Shown piece by piece: positions 1 through 7,395 of a stretch of 25,482 bases of DNA. Made by a program: the position numbers and the translations under genes. Origin of the DNA: Candidatus Odinarchaeota archaeon (GTDB lineage: Archaea; Asgardarchaeota; Baldrarchaeia; Baldrarchaeales; DXJG01); contig JAGGSW010000041.1 of NCBI GenBank assembly GCA_021158895.1, positions 1 to 25,482 on the forward strand, in the 5' to 3' direction. Positions within the stretch are counted from its first letter, which is position 1. Each line of letters starts with the position of its first letter. Below the pieces are notes generated by a model. It did not search any database. It was not told the origin of the DNA and saw only the letters and a program-made list of their open reading frames with translations.

Positions 1-3000
1 ATTCAACAATTACCTGAACCAGCAGAAATTCAAGATAAAATTAAAGAATTTAGTGAAAAAATAAATGAATTGGAGAACTTAGAGAGAGAAATTGCTTCCA
101 CATCTATGTTTTCCTTTAGGAAAAGAAAAGAATTAAAGGAACTTCTTGAAAAAGATATTGAAGAAGCTAAAAGAATGGCAAATGAACTCTTAAATCTCAA
201 TGAAAAAGCGCTTTTAACGCAATCCAATATCGTAAGAGACTTTGTTTCCAAACACTCTAATCTCTGCGACAGAACATTACTAATGACAGTTCAAAGGTTA
301 CCTGAGCGTGAATCTCTCGGAAATATTACGGTAAAGGCAAATAATATAAAAAACGTTTTCTCAACTCTTCAAAAAACTATTGTGCAGATTAAAAATGATA
401 CTTTAAAGTGGATAGAAAACCTAAGTGCTGAAATATCTGAAATTAACACTCTTCTTAGACAAGTTTCGAGTAAACTAGAAGTTCCAATTGATTTTAGAGG
501 GGATAATTTTCTTAAAGAATTGGAAGAAGCAAAAATTTTTCTCGAAAAGTTTTGGAAGCTTGATGCTTCCACTATTGATAAGTTAATAAGCAAAATAAAA
601 AGAAATTACGAAACACTATTAAATGATTTAAATACGAGCTTCTCAGCTTTGATTACCTCATTTAAAAATTGGGTTTTTGATCTGAAAGAAAATACTCGAA
701 CAATAGAGGACGTTTTGCTGCCACCGTTTCCAACAATTCACACCGACCTTTTAGGGGTAGTTACAAAAAATGTCTCAGTGGACTTAATGAGGACCTTTGC
801 AAAAGACGTAGAAACGGTGAAGCTTTTTGAAGAAGATGTAAAAAGAAGAGTCCTCAACAAAACACTTGTCCTATTGCGAAAAAATAAGTCGAAAATGGAA
901 GTATTCAAAAAATATGTAGAGGTAGATTCTTCAAAATTAACTTTTACCCTCAGAGAGCCACCAACCATAGACGTCCCCTTAAATACACTGTTAACTTTTC
1001 TCAAAGAACTTAAAGAAGAAGAACGATATCTTAATAACATCGAAAAGGCAGCAATAAATGAGCTAAAAAGCGATCTAAGAAGTAAATTAACGGACCTTCT
1101 TTCTAAGACTGAAGTTATCATTGAAGAGGGAATAAAAGTGCCCAAAGACCTCACCCGAAGAATCAGCGTTCTACTATCTCAAATAGAGAATGTTAGGGAT
1201 GTCGATAGTGCTCTAAGTTTTGAGTCGGAGTATACGAGATTGTTAGAGGGAATTAAAGACGCTATTAAAAGGAGTTTTCTAAGCGAAAGAGGGAGAACTA
1301 TCGCAGCTGTGAGTGAATTCTTAGGAGTGGTGGAAGCTCCAGTATTGAGTGGTCAGACAATAGAGGATCTTTTGCAGAGTTTTCAAGAATTGAAAAAATG
1401 GAAAAACCAGATTAAGGGTATGTTGAAAGAAAAAGCAAGTGAATTAATAGAAGAACTTGAGAGAGGAAATAGCTTATTGGCAAATACCCCTTGGGTAAAC
1501 CCTGAGCTTTCTCAAGTTCTCATAGAACTGCGAAACGAAATTAGATCTACTAGTGAAATAGAGGAAATAGTGGAGTTATTAGAAAGAATAAAACAGCTTA
1601 AAAAAGACGAGGAAGAGCGGTTAAAAAACACTCTTGAAATAGCTAAAAGGGAATATATGGATGTCATAAGAACTATAGAAGAATTAGTTGTTGAGGTGCC
1701 ATTTTCAATAAGAGCGCCACTCCACATAGATGTAAGAGACAAAACGTACATGGAGCTTGTTAAAATTTTACCGGAGATGGGAGAAAAGGTAAAGCAAAGA
1801 GACAAACTAATAAAGGAAACTCTGGAAAGTTTTCTTCTAAAGATTAAAGACGAATTGGAGCGCATACCAATAACCTACCGTGAAAACTTCGCGAAAATAA
1901 TTCAAGAAATTGATAGTACAATTGAAGATCTAAAAAGAACAGATAACATTCATAGCGCTAAAGAAATATTTAATCAAGCAATGGCAGAGATAAATCGCCT
2001 ATTACGTGAAAAATTTTCTAATCTAAAATCAAGTTTAATCCTTAAAATCAGAATGGCGCTCGTAAAAATGAGAAATCCACCCGACGTAAGCGACATAGTT
2101 GAAAAACTGAATAAAGTGACAATAGAGCAGTGGGAGATTGCAAGAGCAGTATATGAAGTCAATAAAATATTTCAGGAAGAAATATTAGAAACTTTACGAA
2201 ATTTTGTTAAGCATGAGACAGAACGGCATATAGATCTCTTAATTAAATTAAAGAGATATGGCATCGATGTAGAGGAATTTATAATAAGACTTGAAGAAGT
2301 ATCGACGAAACTTTCTTCACAAAAAGAGTTAGATGTACAGGCGATTGGAGAATTAGGTAAAATTGTTAACGATATAATTACTAGCCAAACATTAAGACAA
2401 ATATTTGCTAAGTGGCTTAACCTGACAGTAGATGCGCTAGAAAGAACAATAAATTACGTTTCCCGATGGGTAGAGGTTGAATCAGACTTTTATGAAATTT
2501 TACCAACTCTTAAAAAACAATCAGAGATATTAGATTCTCTAGAAATGGATACAATCATAAAAATGATAGAACACACTTATAAGTTATGGGAGATAGCTAG
2601 AAGTTACCTTGAAGAGATTGAGAAACGACGTGACGTGTTATTTGAAGAAGAATTGAAAAAGATTCCCTACCACAATTCAATAATAAGAATATGGAATAAA
2701 AACAAAAAGGAATTTGATAAAATTATTTTCCCACTTTCTGAATTATATAAGCTTAGAGAAGAGATAGCAAAAGAGCGAACTCCAAGGATCCTAGAATTAA
2801 TACGTGAAAAGGAAAAGCTAGAGAAAGAATGGCTGGAGAAAGAAAAACAAATATCAATTTGGCATAAATCTGTAAGGGTCTTTCTAACAGGGATTAGCCC
2901 GATGGATGAAGAAGAAGTTAAAGAAAGAAAGCTAAAAAGTATTATAGAAAAAATAAAGAAAATCTACAAAAGAAAAGACGTTCAAACATATCTTATTCTT

Positions 3001-3027
3001 GCAGTTCAAACACTATTGGGTGAATAA
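1..3027 (+). CDS. Long coiled-coil/helical protein, 5' end outside window
   Basis: The frame is open from base 1, so the gene begins upstream; a TTG at 70 exists but nothing marks it as the true start. About 1008 residues are visible. They are almost entirely charged Lys/Glu/Leu/Ile helix, with no signal peptide, membrane segment or nucleotide-binding motif that I can find. Helical stretches are broken at intervals by short Pro-containing segments with an I-D or similar pair (EVPIDFRG, EPPTIDVPL, RAPLHIDVR), which suggests a repeated rod-like module of spectrin type. The stop codon sits one base before the proposed start of the FtsZ/CetZ-like GTPase, so the two are almost certainly co-translated. 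By context I infer a structural partner, adaptor or regulator of that filament; the family is not recognised. It could instead be an SMC-like scaffold, but no ATPase head is visible. Confidence 0.85.
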   Translation: MQQLPEPAEIQDKIKEFSEKINELENLEREIASTSMFSFRKRKELKELLEKDIEEAKRMANELLNLNEKALLTQSNIVRDFVSKHSNLCDRTLLMTVQRLPERESLGNITVKANNIKNVFSTLQKTIVQIKNDTLKWIENLSAEISEINTLLRQVSSKLEVPIDFRGDNFLKELEEAKIFLEKFWKLDASTIDKLISKIKRNYETLLNDLNTSFSALITSFKNWVFDLKENTRTIEDVLLPPFPTIHTDLLGVVTKNVSVDLMRTFAKDVETVKLFEEDVKRRVLNKTLVLLRKNKSKMEVFKKYVEVDSSKLTFTLREPPTIDVPLNTLLTFLKELKEEERYLNNIEKAAINELKSDLRSKLTDLLSKTEVIIEEGIKVPKDLTRRISVLLSQIENVRDVDSALSFESEYTRLLEGIKDAIKRSFLSERGRTIAAVSEFLGVVEAPVLSGQTIEDLLQSFQELKKWKNQIKGMLKEKASELIEELERGNSLLANTPWVNPELSQVLIELRNEIRSTSEIEEIVELLERIKQLKKDEEERLKNTLEIAKREYMDVIRTIEELVVEVPFSIRAPLHIDVRDKTYMELVKILPEMGEKVKQRDKLIKETLESFLLKIKDELERIPITYRENFAKIIQEIDSTIEDLKRTDNIHSAKEIFNQAMAEINRLLREKFSNLKSSLILKIRMALVKMRNPPDVSDIVEKLNKVTIEQWEIARAVYEVNKIFQEEILETLRNFVKHETERHIDLLIKLKRYGIDVEEFIIRLEEVSTKLSSQKELDVQAIGELGKIVNDIITSQTLRQIFAKWLNLTVDALERTINYVSRWVEVESDFYEILPTLKKQSEILDSLEMDTIIKMIEHTYKLWEIARSYLEEIEKRRDVLFEEELKKIPYHNSIIRIWNKNKKEFDKIIFPLSELYKLREEIAKERTPRILELIREKEKLEKEWLEKEKQISIWHKSVRVFLTGISPMDEEEVKERKLKSIIEKIKKIYKRKDVQTYLILAVQTLLGE
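3018..3023 (+). promoter_or_regulatory. GGGTGA ribosome binding site setting the GTPase start
   Basis: A GGTGA core lies five bases before TTG at 3029 and overlaps the end of the upstream coiled-coil gene. It favours TTG 3029 over the in-frame TTG 2999 or GTG 3020, and implies translational coupling. Confidence 0.55.
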
Positions 3028-3028
3028 A

Positions 3029-4393
3029 TTGGAAAAAGACACTCAAATTTATACATCAAGCGTTTTTCTGATGGGCTTAGGTGAATGTGGAGGAAACCTG
3101 GTCGGAGAATATATAAATAAAGAAAAAGAAGAAGGAGGACTCGAAAGGGTCACAGGGTATTTAATTCTGAACACAAATCGTTATGATCTTGTTAAAGTAA
3201 GAGAGAAATACAAAGTACCCCCAGAAAATATCCTGATGTTTGGAGATACGCCAATGGGTGTTGGCGGACGTTTCATGGAGGCGTATAATCTCGTTGAAGT
3301 ATGGTGGGACGCCATAGCAGAACAAATAAGAAATCTTGGTGGAGATGCTGCTAGTACCTTTATTATATTGACTTCAACAGGTGGCGGTACTGGTTGTGGC
3401 GCTACTCCGGCCTTAATACGGAAAATTAGAGAAACCTTTGGCAGTAGTGGTAGGGTTTATGTGTACGTATTAGGGGTCCTTCCGTTTGAAGATCAGACAA
3501 GCGAAGCCCTTAATACGATTTGGCTCCTTCATAGATTACTTCAAGAACCCGAAAAGGGAGAGTCCGCAGACCTAGCTATACTCTTATCCAATAGAACTAT
3601 GCTTAGACGGAGATTACAATATGAAAGAACGATGGTAATGGATATTCTTAGCAGTCGCCTTGGAATAGATATTACAGATGTAAATCAATTAAGTACGCTT
3701 GTTACGGCTTCTGAACTGCCATTTAGCTCAAAGGTATTAGAACAGACATTCGTTGACATTGTTAACCCGCTAATTGTTCAAACCCTCATAAAACTGTTAC
3801 AACTTTCCACATTTACACCCGGAAAAAATATTTTCCCAGTTACGGACATGGCTGATATAGCAAACAAGTTAGATACAATATCTATTCCAGCTATCTTTAC
3901 TGAAATTCCATATCAAGCAGTAGTAGATGAACAAGGTAAAATAGATATGGATGGGCTTGCAATGTTTCTCCAAGAAGTTGTTAATGTCGCCATTAAATAT
4001 TACAGTCTTGTAGACATTCAGGAAGATCCTAAAGCGTCAAGTGTATTATATCTCTTAAGTGGACCAAAAGGCATTGTTGACGTACATCTTGACAGACCGA
4101 TAAAGGAGGCACTTAATAATTATATTGCAGAGGGGGCTGCAGTTACTCCAACGTTTATACAATATGATTCATGGGAAGTTCCAATGGATCTTTTAATACT
4201 TCTCGGCCTTCCCAAACTGCAGGAAATTCGAGACCTTGTAGATGAAGCTGAAAAATTAATAAAGCTTCACAGCGGCAGTAAAATCAAAGAAAGATGGTTC
4301 TTGAAAAGTAAAGGCGTTTCAAAAGAAGTGCTTGTCGAAGCTTTAAACGAAATAAAGGACCTGTTTGACATTGGAGGAAATTCAAGTGAATAA
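3029..4393 (+). CDS. Divergent tubulin/FtsZ/CetZ-superfamily GTPase
   Basis: Predicted GTP-dependent filament-forming cytoskeletal protein of about 454 residues. Visible motifs are a glycine-rich T1 loop GLGECGGN (16-23), the superfamily signature T4 loop GGGTGCG (118-124) and a T7-like loop TDMADI (272-277), which resembles FtsZ NxDFAD in keeping its aspartates but lacks the Asn. LGVLPFEDQ after T4 is CetZ-like. The T4-T7 spacing is about 50 residues longer than in FtsZ, so this is not a canonical FtsZ. I see neither a long C-terminal linker nor an obvious FtsZ C-terminal peptide. The TTG start at 3029 is chosen from the GGTGA site; TTG 2999 would add ten residues. The gene is flanked by, and translationally coupled to, two helical proteins, which suggests a dedicated filament-plus-adaptors module. 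It could belong to the FtsZ-like families described by Makarova and Koonin or to a CetZ side branch; a profile search would decide. Confidence 0.88.
   Translation: MEKDTQIYTSSVFLMGLGECGGNLVGEYINKEKEEGGLERVTGYLILNTNRYDLVKVREKYKVPPENILMFGDTPMGVGGRFMEAYNLVEVWWDAIAEQIRNLGGDAASTFIILTSTGGGTGCGATPALIRKIRETFGSSGRVYVYVLGVLPFEDQTSEALNTIWLLHRLLQEPEKGESADLAILLSNRTMLRRRLQYERTMVMDILSSRLGIDITDVNQLSTLVTASELPFSSKVLEQTFVDIVNPLIVQTLIKLLQLSTFTPGKNIFPVTDMADIANKLDTISIPAIFTEIPYQAVVDEQGKIDMDGLAMFLQEVVNVAIKYYSLVDIQEDPKASSVLYLLSGPKGIVDVHLDRPIKEALNNYIAEGAAVTPTFIQYDSWEVPMDLLILLGLPKLQEIRDLVDEAEKLIKLHSGSKIKERWFLKSKGVSKEVLVEALNEIKDLFDIGGNSSE
4373..4377 (+). promoter_or_regulatory. GGAGG ribosome binding site inside GTPase 3' end
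   Basis: GGAGG lies eight bases before GTG 4386. It selects that start rather than TTG 4365 and gives an eight-base overlap with the GTPase stop. Confidence 0.65.
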
Positions 4394-5285
4394 CAGTGCA
4401 AAAGAAGAACTGTTGGAAAATGTGGAAGAGGATCTTAAAGAGCTTAGAGAAGAAGCGAAAATTATAGTGGAACTCCAAAAACTTTTCTTACAGATCTTAA
4501 GACAGTTAACCCTATCGCATCAGATTAATATAAATGAAAATTTAATCAAAAATTTAGAGAACTTCCTGAAAGACAAGGAAGAAATTAATGAAGAATTATT
4601 TAGACCGGTTTTTCAAGAACTAAAAAAACTCCTAGATGATATCTGTGCATTAAGGGATTCAAAGCAAAAAGAGATGGCAATAGAGAAAGAATTCGACAAA
4701 TGGAGAATAGTATCATCCACAAAAAAACTAATCGAAAAATTTTCACCGTCATATGACGTTTCAATTCCTACTTTCTTCTTCGAAGCTATCAAAGCTGTTC
4801 ATCGACATGAAATACCTGAAGAATTAAGAGAAAAAATAGTTAAAAAATTGTCACTTGAAATTAGAAGTTTAATCCAAGAAATGTTTATAAAAGACCCATA
4901 TATGGGCCTTCTTAAAAAAGTAAAGGATAAACCTGTTAAACTCGAAGAAAAAGAACTTAAAGCCATTAACAACATAGTTAGAGAAAGAATCGACTCTCTC
5001 ATATACTCACTAAAAAATGTTGATAGAAACTGGAAGGACTCAATTTTATCTGCTCAATTTTCTCTCGAAGCCTTTAATTGGGGGTCTGCGAAAACTGAAA
5101 AAAGATTTCTACAATTATTTTACCAAAAAGCAAAAAGACTTGTAGAAAGCATTAATGATGAAACAAAGCTTGAAAACAAAATACTGAATGCTGAAACAGC
5201 AACATTGATTTGCGAACTAACAAATCAACTTCTAAAAGTACCAAAACTCCGAATGAAAATAGAGGAGATGAAAAGCAAAATATGA
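4386..5285 (+). CDS. Helical protein coupled to the FtsZ/CetZ-like GTPase
   Basis: About 299 residues starting at GTG, preceded by GGAGG. The first ~100 residues are strongly charged and heptad-like, as expected of a coiled coil. The remainder is alpha-helical with scattered aromatic residues (a PTFFFEA segment near residue 120, and a W-containing segment near 235). I see no membrane segment, signal peptide or catalytic motif. The start overlaps the end of the GTPase gene by eight bases, so the proteins are probably made in proportion and may interact. Together with the upstream coiled-coil protein this makes a three-protein set, and a role as filament regulator or membrane/cargo adaptor is inferred only from this context. 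The gene ends with TGA. The family is not recognised. Confidence 0.85.
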   Translation: MNNSAKEELLENVEEDLKELREEAKIIVELQKLFLQILRQLTLSHQININENLIKNLENFLKDKEEINEELFRPVFQELKKLLDDICALRDSKQKEMAIEKEFDKWRIVSSTKKLIEKFSPSYDVSIPTFFFEAIKAVHRHEIPEELREKIVKKLSLEIRSLIQEMFIKDPYMGLLKKVKDKPVKLEEKELKAINNIVRERIDSLIYSLKNVDRNWKDSILSAQFSLEAFNWGSAKTEKRFLQLFYQKAKRLVESINDETKLENKILNAETATLICELTNQLLKVPKLRMKIEEMKSKI

Positions 5286-5312
5286 AAATTTAATTAGTCA
5301 CATTAACTACTA

Positions 5313-5320
5313 CTATATAT
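5313..5320 (+). promoter_or_regulatory. Possible TATA box for the 113-residue gene
   Basis: CTATATAT lies in the 62-base gap after the GTPase operon. A transcript starting about 26 bases downstream would begin after the Shine-Dalgarno sequence at 5331-5340, so either the real start is earlier or the gene is read through from upstream. Confidence 0.3.
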
Positions 5321-5347
5321 GACCCTTCGAGGGGAGATGATTTATCC

Positions 5348-5689
5348 ATGAAATTACCAGATTTCATTAAATTATGTAATTCTCTAGGGCTTGAATTATC
5401 TGAAGAAAGTTTGAGATTAATAAAGGAGCTTGAAAAAGCAAAATATAAAACAAAGGTTCCGATCATGTTGTATTCCAAGCCAAAAACTATGAAAAGTGGT
5501 GGACGTTGGAGACTTCTTCTTAAAGCTCAAGTAGCTAATGTGACATTCTCAGTTTTGCAACCTGAAATTATAGTCGAGGTAGATGGCTCTCCAGTTAAGA
5601 CTAGAAAAATAGCGATAGAAGATTTAAGGAGAGAAGTTAGGAAAGAGTTTGAAAAATGGAAACAATTTATGAATTCAACACAATCTTAA
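5348..5689 (+). CDS. Small basic protein of unknown function
   Basis: 113 residues, starting at ATG with a strong GGGGAGATGA ribosome site at 5331-5340. The layout reads as an N-terminal helical part (1-32), a central strand-rich part (about 35-85, with a Lys/Gly-rich turn KTMKSGGRWR followed by alternating hydrophobic residues) and a C-terminal amphipathic helix. There are no cysteines positioned for metal and no membrane segment. The basic loop beside a beta sheet could bind nucleic acid, but that is a guess. It follows the cytoskeletal operon by 62 bases on the same strand, so it may be a fourth member or an independent gene. It is convergent with metG, with only four bases between the two stops. 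Confidence 0.8.
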   Translation: MKLPDFIKLCNSLGLELSEESLRLIKELEKAKYKTKVPIMLYSKPKTMKSGGRWRLLLKAQVANVTFSVLQPEIIVEVDGSPVKTRKIAIEDLRREVRKEFEKWKQFMNSTQS

Positions 5690-5693
5690 CGCT

Positions 5694-7349
5694 TTATGTT
5701 TGTTTTTCTATTTCTGAAATCTTCTGAAAGAGCAGATATGGTTTTTTGATTAAATGACCTGACGGTATCACTAATTCTTTTGCAGTTTCCCAGTTGCCTC
5801 GGTCATGCACAGAACCTTTGAGGTTTAGCATCTCCCAAATCTTTTCTGAGGCAAATGGTATAAATGGTTCCATTAATATGGCTAAACTGCGTGTTAATTG
5901 GCAGCACAGATACAACGTGGTTTCTGCATCTTCTTTATCGCTTTTTATTTTATGCCAAGGTGCTTTATCATTGAGATATTTATTTCCCCTTCTTGCTAAT
6001 TTCATAACTTCGCTAAGAGCATCTTTAAACTTAAATCTCTCCAAAAAACCAGCAGCAACATCTGGCGTTTCTTGAATACTCGCTACGACCTCTTTATCAA
6101 CTTCAGTAAATTCGTGTCTTTCAGGAACTTTTCCATCAAATCGCTTGTAAATAAACGTAAGAGTTCTATGTACGAAATTACCTAAAATATCAACTAATTC
6201 GTTGTTAATTTTTGCTTGGAAATCTTCCCATGTAAAGCTGGAGTCCTTGGTTTCAGGTCTTATAGATATTAAATAATATCTCCAGTAATCAGCTGGGTAT
6301 TTTTCTAAAGCTTCGTCAGCCCAAACTCCCCAACGCTTACTCTTTGAAAATGGTTTTCCAGCAAAGAGTAGGAATTCTGTAGATGCGACATTCCAAGGCA
6401 GATTATACTTCTCTCCGCTTGCCATTAGTAGCGCAGGTAAAATCAGTACATGAAACGGTATGTTATCTTTTGCTATAAAATACACACTTTTGGTCTGTGG
6501 GTCGAACCAGTACTTTTTCCACTCATCAGGTTTTCCTATGTTTTTTGCCCATTCAATTGTTGCAGAGACATATCCTAAGACAGCTTCCATCCAGACATAA
6601 ATTGTCTTTTTCTCAGCGCCTGGAAATGGCGCAGGTATTCCCCATTCGTTATCCCTTGTGAGCGATCTTGGTCTTAAACCTTCTTTCAATAGGTTTAAGC
6701 TGAAATTTCTAGCATTTTCTGGCAACTGTTTATTGCCTTCTACGTACCTCTTTAAATCTTCTTCAAATTTTGGTAGGTCGAAAAACCAGTGAGTTGTCTT
6801 TTTAATCTCTGGAGCGGAGCCACATATTGCGCATCTGGGTGACTTCAATTCTATTGGATCTAAGAGTCTTCCACAATTTTCACATTGGTCTCCTCTAGCA
6901 TTTTCGTAGCCACAGTATGGACATGTACCCTCGACAAATCTATCAGGTAGAAATCTTCCACATTTGGGGCAATAAAGCATTTCTATTTCTTCGGAAAAGA
7001 TATGTCCATTTTCGTAGACTTTCATATAAAACTTCTGGACAAATTCTCTATGTGTTGGGCTCTCAGTTCGAGTATAATTGTCGAAAGTTATCCCCCAGTC
7101 ATCAAAAATTTTTTTCACCTTTTGATGCATTTCATCTGTAAGTTTACGCGGTGGAATACCTCTTCTTATTGCTTCAACTTCAATTGGGGTACCGTGCTCA
7201 TCAGATCCGGAAACAAAAACTACTTCATCTCCCCTAAGTCTAAGATACCTAGCAAAAACATCAGCTGATAACACTGAACCTATCATGGTTCCTAGATGAG
7301 GTACATAATTTATATATGGCCAAGCCGAGCACACGAGCCATCTACGCAT
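5694..7349 (-). CDS. metG: Methionyl-tRNA synthetase, crenarchaeal-like type
   Basis: Charges tRNA-Met with methionine in the cytoplasm. A class I catalytic core is visible: the HIGH-like HLGT at 18-21 in the context SAWPYINYVPHLGT, the connective insertion with four CxxC zinc pairs (CPKC, CPYC, CENC, CAIC), and the KMSKS-like FSKSK. The layout and wording (SAWPY, VSGSDEHGTPIE, FDNYTRTES, RDNEWGIPAPFPGAE) resemble the Sulfolobus MetRS as I recall it. At 551 residues it ends with the anticodon-binding helices and has no C-terminal OB-fold tRNA-binding domain. The start is ATG 7349, because GGAGGTGAT ends just upstream; a TTG five codons earlier is part of that site and is rejected. It is the last gene of a HAD-metG-metG operon, 46 bases after the other MetRS. 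Confidence 0.93.
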   Translation of the reverse strand: MRRWLVCSAWPYINYVPHLGTMIGSVLSADVFARYLRLRGDEVVFVSGSDEHGTPIEVEAIRRGIPPRKLTDEMHQKVKKIFDDWGITFDNYTRTESPTHREFVQKFYMKVYENGHIFSEEIEMLYCPKCGRFLPDRFVEGTCPYCGYENARGDQCENCGRLLDPIELKSPRCAICGSAPEIKKTTHWFFDLPKFEEDLKRYVEGNKQLPENARNFSLNLLKEGLRPRSLTRDNEWGIPAPFPGAEKKTIYVWMEAVLGYVSATIEWAKNIGKPDEWKKYWFDPQTKSVYFIAKDNIPFHVLILPALLMASGEKYNLPWNVASTEFLLFAGKPFSKSKRWGVWADEALEKYPADYWRYYLISIRPETKDSSFTWEDFQAKINNELVDILGNFVHRTLTFIYKRFDGKVPERHEFTEVDKEVVASIQETPDVAAGFLERFKFKDALSEVMKLARRGNKYLNDKAPWHKIKSDKEDAETTLYLCCQLTRSLAILMEPFIPFASEKIWEMLNLKGSVHDRGNWETAKELVIPSGHLIKKPYLLFQKISEIEKQT

Positions 7350-7353
7350 TTTT

Positions 7354-7362
7354 ATCACCTCC
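7354..7362 (-). promoter_or_regulatory. Perfect GGAGGTGAT ribosome site of the first metG
   Basis: It reads GGAGGTGAT on the minus strand, a near-perfect match to the archaeal 16S 3' end, four bases before ATG (eight from GGAGG). It fixes the start at 7349. Confidence 0.75.
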
Positions 7363-7395
7363 AAGCGATGTAAAAATTCAAAAGTATTTGACTGT

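Noticed and set aside
738..1154. Minus-strand frames opposite the coiled-coil gene (also 1512-1865)
   Set aside because: Ser/Leu/Phe-rich shadows of a Lys/Glu-rich coding strand; no ribosome sites.
5686..5703. Similar AT-rich strings near 5686-5703 and 10050-10067 (both around TTAACG..TTATGTTTGT)
   Set aside because: Only two loose copies in AT-rich sequence, one inside the end of a gene; probably chance.
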